From Rhynchopus euleeides (Eukaryota; Euglenozoa; Diplonemea; Diplonemida; Diplonemidae), in the NCBI GenBank assembly GCA_963210315.1, contig OY723237.1:3658001-3722000 (forward strand): a DNA stretch of 64,000 nucleotides. The letters run 5' to 3'. The stretch's first letter is position 1. Each line of letters opens with the position of its first letter. Positions 10,473 to 20,294 of the stretch are shown here, one piece after another. The position numbers and the translations under genes are program-made. The notes below the pieces were generated by a model, which saw nothing but the letters and a program-made list of their open reading frames with translations, was not told the origin of the DNA and did not search any database.

Positions 10473-11706
10473 CAGCCACCCCGTGGGCTGCGTGCTGCAC
10501 CCCCTGAGAGATCAGAGGGGACAGCATGCGTTCATAGCGAGGCAAACGGTGTAAGTGATGGGGCCAAAAAAAGTCGTTGAAATCATGGAAGAAGGCCCCG
10601 CGGAAGGCGCTCTGGCCGCTCAACATCAACATCTCTAGTCGGTGGAGGCGTGTATGAGACACGGCCAGCGGGGGCACAGAGAGTTTAATAGTTACGAGCA
10701 ACACAGGCCATTTCAACAGAGCCCTGAGAAAGCAAGGCTATGTGGGTTCAACAAAAAAGTAGTCCGGAACTGTTCTCTCACAGTTGCTGGGCAGGGTGTT
10801 TGCAATAAAGCGAAGGAGTGCGATTTTTTTTAAAAAAAATATACGGCTCGAGCCCCAAAACACACGTGGTGTTCGTGCTGGCCGTGCTGTGCTGACCCAC
10901 ACGTTGTCAATACGTGAACCAAATCAGCGAGAGACCCACATCCACACCCCTCTCACTCACTCACTCACTCACTCTCTCTCTCTCTTCACCCCAGCCTCCC
11001 CCAGCCCCGCCCCCCACCCCCCTTACTGGTGACAATTGTCTGCAGACCTGCACGCAGAGCGTAGGTAGGTCTGGCTCTGTCCACCTCTGTCCACCCCCCC
11101 TTTCTCTGATATTGCCGCCCCCCATACCCCCACATGCCTCACCTCGCATCACCCCTCCTCCCCCCGCCCTCCCGCCCTCCTTCCGTTCCCCCCCTGCACA
11201 CTGCACACTGCGATGCGGGGCACAGGCCATTGCCGAATGGAGCCCACGCCCAACTGGAGGGGGGGAGGGGAGGGTGTATCTTCGATTGCCTTGGGGTGTT
11301 GTCCTCGCCGTCCTTCACCTGGGGGGAGGAGGAGGTCGTGTGTTTGACTCATCAATGTGCCGACTGCCGCGCCGTGCGGGGGTTGGAAAAAGGGGGGTTG
11401 GGGTGGGGTGGGGGGGTGGGAGCCAGCCCCTCCCCTCCCCTCCCCCCCCTACAACCAACCTGCATACCGAGTGAAGGGTGATCATTCTTGCGTCCCCCTT
11501 CTATACTACGTACGGAGTATACTTCTATTTCACTACCCCCCCCTCCCCCTTGCCGCTTTGCGAATTTGCCAAATCCCAGGCGGGATAATGGGATGGGGGG
11601 TGGGGGGGGGGTTCTGTCTCAGTCAGGGATCAATAGCTTTCCTTCGCCACCCCACCCCACCACACCCACCCCCACTCCGGTACCTAGCCCTACCCCCCCC
11701 CCCCCC

Positions 11707-12141
11707 CAGTGATGTGCCGATGTATATATACGCCATGTATATACCGTATACGTAAATATTTTGGAACGTAAATATTATGGAACGTAAATATTATGGAACG
11801 TAAATATTTTGGAACGCTGGTGGGTTGGCGTTCCAGATTTTTTTCGTTCCATAATATTTACAGGGCTTTCTGCGACTCGGGGACTTGGACCAGGTGATCG
11901 GACGGCATACAGAGTCCCTGACGGGACCTACTCGTGCACTTTTCGCGCGATTCCTGACGCAAGCCGTCCTCACCACCGAGTCCCCAACTGGCCCTGTAAA
12001 TATTATGGAACGTAAATATTATGGAACGGACCGGCCAAAAATGGGCCCGTTCCATAATATTTACGTTCCATAATATTTACGTATACGGTATACGTATATA
12101 TACGTTCAAGATCCGGATATACGTCGTATAGCACATCACTG
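11707..12141. mobile_element. Palindromic TIR element (hAT-like ends), absent from copy A
   Basis: The ends are CAGTGATGTGC (11707-11717) and its exact reverse complement (12131-12141). Long inverted arms follow, built of repeated CGTAAATATTATGGAACG-type units and CCGTATACGTAAATATT. A second inverted pair is nested inside (11845-11865 with 11991-12012, CGTTCCATAATATTTACAGG). The CAGTG terminus resembles hAT ends. Flanks are poly-C (CCCCCCCC left, ACCGCCCC right), so an 8-bp duplication is only approximate. No coding capacity is visible. Its absence from the matching site in copy A fits insertion after the duplication. Confidence 0.75.
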
Positions 12142-14112
12142 ACCGCCCCCCCCCCCTCTCTCTGACTGCCCTCACTGGCGTGAGGGTTTCATGGTTTCGC
12201 TCTCAAGAACGCAGAAGATTGGGTGGGTGGTGGTGTGGCGGTGTCAGCCAGGCTGCGCAGAAGTTGAGCTAGCCCTCCGCAAAGAAGCAGCTGCAGAACG
12301 GGCGCATCAGGGGCACGCGCAAAAAGCGAAAAAGTTCCGCTGTCAGTCCCGCTTTCACTTCGGTTGTTTTTGGTGTCATGTGTTGGCGGTGTCACACACA
12401 CCCACACACAGACACACACGCCCCTCGCAAGTGGCGATTTGCCACTCACAAATTAAATACCTTTTTAAATCCCGAGCGACAGAGCGTAGCGAAATGGGTG
12501 TGAGGGGAAGGGGGGGGAGGGGAGGAAGTAATCCTACGACTGAAGCTTTCGGATGTACCGCATTCACCCCCCCCCCCCCCGCCCCCCCCCCCTTTTGTTT
12601 TGAACCCAAACCGCCACGTCTGTGGCTGGAAACGAAGAAGGGGGGGCTCACGCCAGTAGAGCCCCCCCCCAATGCCACTTCACAGGGCCCCAATACAGCC
12701 TTGAGATACAAAGTGTGCGGCAACGAGGGTGAGTTTTTTCGGAAGGCTTCTGTTCTGTTGGTGTAGCAGTTTTCCGGTGGCAATAGCATCATGGCATTGT
12801 ATTCCCACAGTGAGAGAGAGGGGGCTGGTTCTTGCAGTGCCACACTGACACTCCTGCCTCGCGAGATGTTCATGCTGTGTCTTCCCTGAAAACACAGCAT
12901 GAACCCCCTCTCACTGAGGGTAGCACGAGACTGGAGCACAGCAGGTTCGAAACGAGACAGCATTGAGAGCGTGGCCCACGTGGTGTGTTCGCACTGGCCA
13001 TGCTGCAGCACGTTGTCAAGAAGTGAGACACGGCCAAAAGAAAATCGTTCAAATCGTTCAATACCATCGCGGGCCTTCAGCTCAGAGATGCATACCGTGT
13101 GCCAAAAAGGGTGGGCTGTGTTGTGAGTGTGTGGTCAACATGCACAGCTGGAATGTCTCTCCACACACATCACCGGTGCGGGCGTGTCTGTGCCACGCAC
13201 ACACGGAGGGGATGTGGGAGAGGTGCATGGCTTCCGGGTGTGGTTCACAGCTCTTGCGCAACTGGGGCAACGACGGACTCCCACAAGCAGAACGGCGTGC
13301 TTTACGCACGGGCCTGAAGGGGAGGTGACCGGTCTGCCTCCCTACCTAGCTACCCAGGGGTGCCACCGACGCTGTCCAACAATATTCCTGTGTGGCTGTG
13401 TTGGGTCCTTCCGGATCACGAGCGTGAGGTGGGGGAGGGAGTGGGGGGCTTAAAAGGGGCACCATCTGTGCCACTGTGTGCGTCAAAACCGTATCGCGTT
13501 GGGGCACGTTTCGTTTAGCACCCCCACAATTGGGAAGAGCGGCGACAAGGACAGGTTGTGTGCTGCACACTGTTCGGAATACATGTGCCCTCAATGGCCT
13601 ATGGGGCAGACCAGCACAGTGGGGATGGTTGGGGGTGTGTGGGGGTCACCCCCTCGTACCTCGTACCTCCCCAGCCCCAGGTCCCCCACGGGGGGGAAAT
13701 TTCAAATCACAAAAAAGCAAAAAAGAAAAGTTGTTTGGGCTGCGAAAAATGGAGGCAGGCAGTGCAGGCATCCCCCCCACTCCACTCCACCCCCACACTG
13801 CTCACACCGACACAAAGCGGTGTGGTGGATGGCTCTGTGAGTGCACTTGTTGACTTCATAGGAAGGTGGAGGGGTGGAGGGGTGGAGGTGACCCATGCGG
13901 CGAGCGGGCAGAGCTGCCGGGACACCGGCACTGTGCTGGGGGCTGAAGACACGCGCAGTGGGGGAGATCTTCCCAAGACGCAACACCGGCCCCGGCAGAT
14001 CTGCCGGAGGCATGGCTGCACGCTTAGAGGTCTGGTTTGCACACTGCACTGCACCCACAACCACAGGTGTGAACACAACTGCCTTTGCACGCAGGCGTGA
14101 AGAGGAAGAGAC

Positions 14113-15962
14113 ATGTTGGTGTTCCTGGCGGACAGGAGGACAGGTGACCAGCATGCTGCCGACATCGGGCTCGACGACACGCCGGACAAGGTGAAGGAGT
14201 TTGCACTGCAGGCGTTCCCCAACTTTGTTGGTGTGGAGGTGGCTGACCTGCAGCTGTCGGTGGGGGGCGAGGTCTTGTGTGACGACGAGCCTCTGAGCAG
14301 TGTTGCAGCTGTCGGAGACGGGTGCACAGTGGACGTTGACCTGGTGTGCCAGCCCTACCTGGATGACCTGCACAGCGGTCGCAAGCAAGTGTGGGAGGTT
14401 CCGCTGTGGGTGTCGGACAAGGCGGACGTCATCAACGCTGTTTGGCATCACGCTCGACGGCTCAAATCTGCACACAGTACCGTGCAAGCCGACCGTGAAA
14501 TCTGTCTCGCAGCCATGCAACAAGACGGCGGTGCCTTGGAATACGTGCACTCCTCCCTGAAGGCCGACCGCGAAATCTGTCTCGCAGCCGTGCAACAGGA
14601 CGGTTATGCAGTACGATACGTCGACTCCTCCCTGAAGGCCGACCGTGAAATCTGTCTCGCAGCGGTGCAACAGGACGGTGAAGCATTGAAGTACGTCGAC
14701 TCCTCCCTGATGGCCGACAGGGATATCTGTCTCGCAGCGGTGCAACTGTACGGCTGCGCCATGGAGTACGTGCACTCCTCCCTGATGGCTGATCGTGACA
14801 TCTGTCTCGCAGCGGTGCAACAGGACGGTGATGCCTTTGATTACGTAGACTCCTCCCTGAAGGCCGATCGCGAATTCTGTCTCGCAGCGGTGCAACGGTG
14901 CGGTGAAGCCTTGAAGTACGTGCACCGCTCCCTGACGGACGACCGTGAAATCTGTCTCGCTGCAGTGCAACAGTACGGTTGTGCCTTGGATGCCGTCGAC
15001 CGCTCCCTGAAAGACGATCGTGAAATCTGTCTCGCCGCGGTACAACAGGACGGTTGTGCCTTGCAATGCGTGCACCCCTGCTTGAAGGTCGACCGTGAGC
15101 TGAATCTCGCAGCTGTGCAACAGCGCGGTTCTGCCTTGAACTACGTGCACCCCTCCCTGAAGGCCGACCGTGAAATCTGTCTCGCAGCAGTGCAACAGAA
15201 CGGTTCTGCCTTGCATTACGTCGACTCCTCCCTGAAGGCCGATCGTGAACTGAATCTCGCAGCGGTGCAACAGCACGGTTGTGCCTTGCCTTACGTCGAC
15301 TCCTCCTTGAAGGACGATCGTGAACTGAGACTGGCAGCGGTGCAACAGGACGGGCCTTGCAACACGTCCACACCTCCCTGAAGGCCGAGTACGAATTGAA
15401 TCTCGCAGCGGTGCAACAGAACGGTGAAGCCTTGGAATACGTGCACCCCTCCCTGAAGGACGATCGTGATATCTGTCTCACAGCGGTGCAACAGGACGGC
15501 TGGGCCTTGAGATTCATGCACCCCTCCCTGAAGGCCGATCGTGAACTGAACCTCATTGCGGTGCAACAGCACGGTTGTGCCTTGAGAGACGTGCATCCCT
15601 CCCTGAAGGACGATCGTGAACTGTGTCTCGCAGCGGTGCAACAGAAGGGTGATGCCTTGAGCTACGTGCACCCCTCCCTGAAGGCCGATCGTGAACTCTG
15701 TCTCGCCGCGGTGCTACAGAACGGCTGTGCCTTGGAATACGTGCACTCCTCCCTGAAGGCCGACCGTGAACTGAACCTCATTGCGGTGCAACAGGATGCA
15801 GCTGCCTTGGAATACGTGCATCCCACCCTGAGGGCCGATTGTGAAGCGCACCTCCTCGGGATGCGAGAGGACCCCACTCATGGTGTGAACAGGCAGGAGC
15901 TCGTGGAGGCCGTTGTGGAAGCAGCAGACACCCCACCTGCAAGCAAGCGGCAGAGAACGTGA
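14113..15962 (+). pseudogene. Ubiquitin-like + DUF4116-repeat gene, copy B, frameshifted
   Basis: It has the same architecture as the 8622-10472 gene: ubiquitin-like domain (one extra codon, DKVKEFALQ versus DKVKAALQ), linker, 18 units of 25 residues starting at codon 14491, and the same SKRQRT tail. In unit 12, near 15354, the sequence reads ACGGGCCTTGCAAC where the matching unit of copy A has ACGGGCGCGCCTTGCAAC. Four bases are therefore missing, and the first frame ends at a TGA at 15379-15381 after 422 residues. The rest (15357-15962) stays open in the shifted frame with no further break. It is either a young pseudogene or a gene making a truncated 12-unit protein. Unit 8 is identical to unit 13 of copy A, so units have been reshuffled between copies. 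Confidence 0.82.
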
Positions 15963-16049
15963 CAGCCACCTCGTGGGCTGCGTGCTGCACCCCCTGAGAT
16001 ATCAGAGGGGACAGCATGCGTTCATAGCGAGGCAAACGGTGTAAGTGAT

Positions 16050-16117
16050 CAGGGTATAGTAACGGCCGTTTTAAGAGAACATGACACGCCACATCCTCTT
16101 ACCCTAAGACAGCTTCC
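16050..16117. other. Junction between duplication end and TIR element
   Basis: This is a short unique stretch with no recognised feature. Confidence 0.5.
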
Positions 16118-17078
16118 TTACTGGGGGGGGTTCAAATACAAGCCGTACGGCTTGTATTTGAAGCCGGCGACGAAAATTGAGATTTTCAAAAGATTCGAAA
16201 TTTGAATAGAAGCCGTACGGCTTCTATTCAACGAGGGTCGTTTGTGAGGGATTTCCTGCAGGAAATTTTCGTCACAATCGCCAACGGCTAGGAGTTCGGG
16301 GTGTGGGAGGGTCAGTGGTCTACTGCTTTGGAGAGGGTCCCGGTGACTGTGCGTGTTCGCCGTACGGTGGCTGCTTGGTAGGCTAGCGGTGGTTCTACTG
16401 TTGCTTCTCCAGGCTCGTCGCACAAACACATGTCCTCCACCTGCCCCGGGTTCTGAAGCCACCTGATTTTTCAGCAGGGCTTCCGCTGGCACAAGGTTAC
16501 GACTGTACGCGGAGAGGGCCACTCTGGCGGGCACCGTACGCCTGCACCTTTGCAGGCCCAGGCGAGTCTATCCGGGCCGATACGCGCATAATTCATGCGA
16601 GATGGAGTACCGATAAGACGATTGATGCCCGAAGAGGCTGATGTGGGACATGCACACATGCACACGGGACGACCTGCAGGAGTGCCGATCACCTTCTCAA
16701 GGGGAATGACGCTTATGTAGGTGTGCAACGCCATGCTAGTCATCCCCACTGACAATGCACACGTGGGTGGGTGAAGGGATTGGCATTTCTTCCGCACCAG
16801 TTGTGGCCTGGCATGTGGTGAGCAAGCCTGTGGCAGACACATGTGGTGACCAGAAACTACCCCCTCCCGGGGTTCTATTTTGCACGGTCTCCCGCCACCC
16901 AACTCCGCCAAACTGGGGGCAAAATTTGGTCATCCCCGTTCAGAAAATCCCTCAAAAACCCAAAAATTTGAATACAAGCCGTACGGCTTGTATTCAAATT
17001 TTCAAACCGTGGAATTTGGAAAACCACGACCCGGCTTCTATTCCATTATACGTCTTGTATTTGAACCCCCCCAGTAAC
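16118..17078. mobile_element. ~960-bp TIR element with perfect subterminal palindromes
   Basis: The ends are inverted copies of TTACTGGGGGGG plus TTCAAATACAAG (left 16118-16143, right 17053-17078). Further inward, similar AAGCCGTACGGCTT blocks and a GAGGGATTT block are placed symmetrically. Three perfect palindromes are centred on CCGTACGG: 16131-16162 (32 bp), 16202-16231 (30 bp) and 16963-17002 (40 bp). The interior has no convincing coding region, so this is probably a non-autonomous DNA transposon. No clear target duplication is visible. Confidence 0.75.
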
Positions 17079-17267
17079 CCTCCACCATTTTGCCACCACC
17101 AAACCCCAGCTAAAACCGTTTCACGCATGAGGTGGGTACTCTATTACGTACCTACCACCCCCCGTGTTTATGTCACCCCCTAAAAGGTGTGTTCATGTCA
17201 CCCCCCTCCCGATTTTTGCACCTGGGGGGGGTGACATCTTCACGGGGGGTGGTAGGTACGACTTTCT
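17079..17267. other. Spacer with GTGACAT/ACCTACCACC inverted blocks
   Basis: TACGTACCTACCACCCCCCGTG (about 17144-17166) is mirrored by CACGGGGGGTGGTAGGTACG (17241-17260), with ATGTCACCCCC / GGGGGGGTGACAT inside. This forms a ~115-bp foldback, possibly a small MITE. Confidence 0.55.
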
Positions 17268-17402
17268 CGCGGAAAGTGTCATTCAGCACTGCCCAACCTG
17301 CTGTACACCGCACCCCCTTCATCAGGCAAGTGGGTTTGTAAGTGTGTGTGGAAGCATCAACGCATCAACCCAAGTGTCAAGCAGTAGAGTAGCGGCAGAG
17401 CT
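17268..17402. repeat. Dispersed repeat R4, copy 2
   Basis: It matches 105-230 in order and orientation (GCGGAAAGTGTCATTCAGCA, CCTTCATCAGGCAA, AGCAGTAGAG). It ends about 70 bp before the aldo-keto reductase start codon and so may form part of that gene's 5' region. Confidence 0.7.
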
Positions 17403-17469
17403 GAAGTGACACTTTACCACACCCGCCCGACACACCCTCCCCACACAGCAGGCACCACCGGTCCCCACG

Positions 17470-18465
17470 ATGTCAAACGTCCCCCTTGCTTCCCTCGACA
17501 ATGGCTTGAAGATGCCGCTGCTCGGGCTGGGGACGTGGCAGAGCAAGGAGGGAGAGGTGCGGGAAGCGGTGCTCCACGCCCTGCGCAGCGGTTACCGCCA
17601 CATCGACTGCGCCGCAGCCTACAGTAACGAGAAGGAGGTCGGGGAGGCGCTGAAGTCTGCCTTCGACACAGGCATCTGCAAGCGGAGCGACGTGTGGATC
17701 ACCTCCAAGCTGTGGAACACCGAGCATGCCGCAGAGCACGTTGAGCCTGCCCTCCGGCAGACGCTGGACGACCTCCAGCTGGAGTACGTCGACCTCTACC
17801 TGGTGCACTGGCCACAGTCGTATGTCCAAGGCGAGGGGATGATGCCGAAGGATGCTGACGGCAATATGCGGTTTGCCGACGTCCCCCTGCGCGAGACGTG
17901 GGGTGCGATGGAGGCGCTGCACACCAAGGGCCTGGCCCGTGCCATCGGGGTGAGCAACTTCAACCAGGATCAGCTGGGCCGCATCTTGGAAGGGGCTGCG
18001 GTGAAGCCGTCTGTGCTTCAGATCGAGTCGCACCCCTACTTCCTCAATGAGGCGCTGATTGCCTACGCGCAGAAGGAGGGGCTGGTGGTGACGGCGTACT
18101 GCCCGTTGGGCTCGCCGCAGAGGCCGTGGGCGAAGGAGGGGGAGCCGGCCCTGCTGCAGGACCCGCAGCTGCTGGAGCTGGCGGGGCGCCTGGGGAAGTC
18201 CCCCGCGCAGGTGCTGCTGCGGTTCCAGATCCAGCGCGGGGTGGTGGTGATCCCGAAGTCTGTCACCCCGTCGCGTATCGAGGAGAACCTGGCTGCGGCG
18301 GATGCGGTTCTGTCCGAGGAGGACATGCAGTTCGTGCGCTCGTTCGACCGGAACTGGCGCACCTGCAACCCCAGCGTGACCCTGCCGGACGGGTCGGTCG
18401 TTCCCCGCGACCGTGCCCACCCCGAGTTTCCCTTCACCGCCGACACGAAGGCCCGGCTGGACTGA
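17470..18465 (+). CDS. Aldo-keto reductase, AKR1-type (TIM barrel, NADPH-dependent)
   Basis: This 331-residue protein has the usual length for the superfamily, and its single ATG fits the family N-terminus (SLDNGLKMPLLGLGTWQ). The catalytic tetrad is complete: Asp46 and Tyr51 (HIDCAAAYSNE), Lys80 (TSKLWN) and His113 (LVHWP). Cofactor-site motifs follow: IGVSNFN near 160, QIESHPYF, and the NADPH-binding IPKSVTPSRIEEN near 265-277. The family reduces aldehydes and ketones to alcohols in the cytosol, and the exact substrate cannot be read from sequence. The gene has no intron and codons are strongly G/C-ending. There is no signal peptide or targeting motif. The neighbours are repeats, so context gives no pathway. 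Confidence 0.96.
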   Translation: MSNVPLASLDNGLKMPLLGLGTWQSKEGEVREAVLHALRSGYRHIDCAAAYSNEKEVGEALKSAFDTGICKRSDVWITSKLWNTEHAAEHVEPALRQTLDDLQLEYVDLYLVHWPQSYVQGEGMMPKDADGNMRFADVPLRETWGAMEALHTKGLARAIGVSNFNQDQLGRILEGAAVKPSVLQIESHPYFLNEALIAYAQKEGLVVTAYCPLGSPQRPWAKEGEPALLQDPQLLELAGRLGKSPAQVLLRFQIQRGVVVIPKSVTPSRIEENLAAADAVLSEEDMQFVRSFDRNWRTCNPSVTLPDGSVVPRDRAHPEFPFTADTKARLD

Positions 18466-19592
18466 ACCGGATCATCCTGACGAGACCCAACCGCCAGAAG
18501 TGTAGGTGGGTGTGTGGAGGGACACCCGTCCCCACCACGCTTTGATGCGGCGTGGTTCTTTTCACCACAAGCAGATTGGGCCTCCTGTCCAGTGTGCGGG
18601 TGTCGAAAAGGACGGGGGATACAGCACTTTGGGGGGGGGGGGGGGGGCAACAATAACAGACAGCCTCCGCAGAGCTGCTGTTGTGCCTTTTCCCGGTTTT
18701 GGCGCAGAAAAGAGCGGGTTTACGGCTTGTTTTTTTCACCCCTCTCTCGGGGAAAGGGGGTGGGTGGGTGGGGTTGTTTGGCTTCCTGCCCAAGAGCTGC
18801 AGAAAACGTGAGGAAAAAAAGGTGGGCTGTGTTGTGCTGTGTGTGTGGGTTGTGCTGCCTCACCAAACTGGTTGTGAAGTGACACAGTTTTTGACACGCA
18901 CGCAGCGCAGTGGCACAGAGAGAAAGGCCCACCACCCTCCCCACCATCCCCCAGCCCCTTCATCTTTCATTTTTTTTTGCAATATGTGGAGTGGTTACAA
19001 ACGTGTGCAAAAGCGAATCATCCAAGATACACCACACCAGCCGTGAGGTGTTCGCATGATCCAGCAAGATATCTGACAGGCCGTTCTTCCCTTGTTCCCT
19101 TCCCCCCCCGTCTTTTTTCTTGGTTTACGAACAATCCGTTGTGGTGAACACACTTTCATTTTCTTTTTGACCGAGGCAAGTGTCTCTTTTGATCGCACGC
19201 TCACTCTACCGTGCTTCGTTAGCCAGCACTCTCTCTCTCTCTCTCTCTCTCTCTCTTGCAGGGCCTACTGGGTGGGTTGTGGAACCGCCAGCCCATCAAC
19301 AGTTCGAAGAAAAGGGGTGGAGTGAGCGAGAGCGATACTGACACTTTTCAAATCCAACAGGGGGTGGTGAAGACCTGGTGGCTACCCTCAGCAGGGCGCC
19401 TCTGCCCAACGGGGTCCCTGAAGCCATCAAACGATCCCTTCCACAGCTTTCTCGACAACAGGCATGTCGGTTATCCTGCAGCAGGTCTCTCGTGGACTTT
19501 GGTACGATGTAGATCTGCTAATCCAACAGTGCCAACACCAGCAGAGATATTTAGTGATAAATCGGACCGTGCCCACAGAACCACACACACAC
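18466..19592. other. Intergenic, repeats and microsatellite
   Basis: I see no gene. Features are a G run at 18631-18648, repeat R2 (18857-18925), a (CT)n microsatellite at about 19229-19256 and a short block near 19502-19530 resembling 828-855. Confidence 0.5.
18857..18925. repeat. Dispersed repeat R2, copy 1
   Basis: The block CCTCACCAAACTGGTTGTGA...GTGACACAGTTTTTGACAC..GCGCAGTGGCACAGAG recurs at 27900-27970 and, more degenerate, at 37801-37860. It has a small inverted repeat, AAACTG..CAGTTT. Two copies lie about 400-560 bp downstream of a stop codon (aldo-keto reductase, WD40). Confidence 0.7.
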
Positions 19593-19600
19593 ACACCAGC

Positions 19601-20286
19601 CAGGGGTTTCGCTAGCACCGAAAACCGGTGCTTTGCACCAATTGTTTTTTTTCTGGGGTTTTTTCGGTTTTTCGGAATGTGCAAAGCACCGCCCTTGGGA
19701 GCGGTGCTTAGCACCGTTTTTGTTTTATTTTTTTTTCCCCCGATTTTTTTTGGTGTCACCCAGGGACCGGTGATCTCCTGCTGGTCGGGCTGCGAAACAG
19801 CGAAGCCTACTTACGAGCATCACAAACCCGAGGGAATCCCGACTGCCCGAGACTGCAATGAACAGATGTTCACTACCGTGGCCTCCGGCGGCTGGGGGGC
19901 TCCGCCCCCCAGACCCCCCTGTGCCGTGTGCCTGTCTACGAGATCGCCACCACCTTGCGTGGATGCGACGGCAACATGTCGAGAAAGGGGCGTCGTTGGA
20001 CAAAACGACCCCGAAACCATTCGAATCGGGGGTCAGTGGCACCCAGTGCCCGTACACTCGTGTAGGTACACCGATGGTACACCGCGCTGCGGTGAACCAT
20101 CAGTACACCTACACTACAGCAAAGAGCGGAACGTGTGTTCGCGTGGTGCGCTCCCGATGGGGTGGGGATTTTTCGGTGCAAATCACCACCGCGGAAAGTT
20201 TTTTTTTTCCCCCTCTGATTTCGGTTCGAAGAGCACCGCACCGATATTTTTACCGCCTGACCCCCCCGGTGCTAGCGAAAACCCTG
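19601..20286. mobile_element. Non-autonomous hAT-superfamily transposon with exact 8-bp target duplication
   Basis: The left end is CAGGGGTTTCGCTAGCACCG (19601-19620). The right end (20267-20286) is its reverse complement with one mismatch. The element is flanked on both sides by ACACCAGC (19593-19600 and 20287-20294), a perfect 8-bp target-site duplication, the hallmark of hAT insertion together with the CAGGG terminus. Subterminal CACCG/GGTGC-type motifs recur in both arms (GGTGCTTTGCACC, AAAGCACCGC, GGAGCGGTGCTTAGCACCG). The 686-bp body has no transposase. It carries a module (19757-19945) also present at about 49130-49276, including repeat R1. Confidence 0.92.
19865..19934. repeat. Dispersed repeat R1, copy 2 (inside the hAT element)
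   Basis: It begins GATGTTCACTACCGTGGCCT and forms the hairpin CTGGGGGGC TCC GCCCCCCAG before ACCCCCCTGTGCCGTGTGCC. The preceding ~110 bp (GTGATCTCCTGCTGGTCGGG onward) also matches the region before the copy at 49224. Confidence 0.8.
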
Positions 20287-20294
20287 ACACCAGC

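Larger units (their letters stand above)
5737..10552 (+). repeat. Tandem segmental duplication, copy A
   Basis: The unit begins AAGTGATGGGGCCAAAAAAA and ends in GCGAGGCAAACGGTGT just before the same start recurs at 10553. It contains a ~2.9 kb upstream region and one DUF4116-repeat gene (8622-10472). Copy B (10553-16049) follows head to tail in the same orientation, and long blocks of the non-coding part are nearly identical (for example 6260-6870 with 11020-11630, and 7010-7780 with 12313-13090). An additional ~55-bp stretch near 5881-5960 is present only in A. Confidence 0.9.
10553..16049 (+). repeat. Tandem segmental duplication, copy B
   Basis: This second head-to-tail copy of the 5737-10552 unit ends GGTGTAAGTGAT at 16049, where similarity to the unit start breaks into AGGGTATAG. 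Differences from A are a 553-bp segment (11638-12190) replacing about 10 bp of A, and a rearranged stretch (about 13250-13540) that includes a ~75-bp inversion. The DUF4116 gene inside is frameshifted. Confidence 0.9.

Noticed and set aside
19229..19256. (CT)n tract as splice polypyrimidine tract
   Set aside because: TTGCAG follows it, but no coding exon or donor could be connected on either side.
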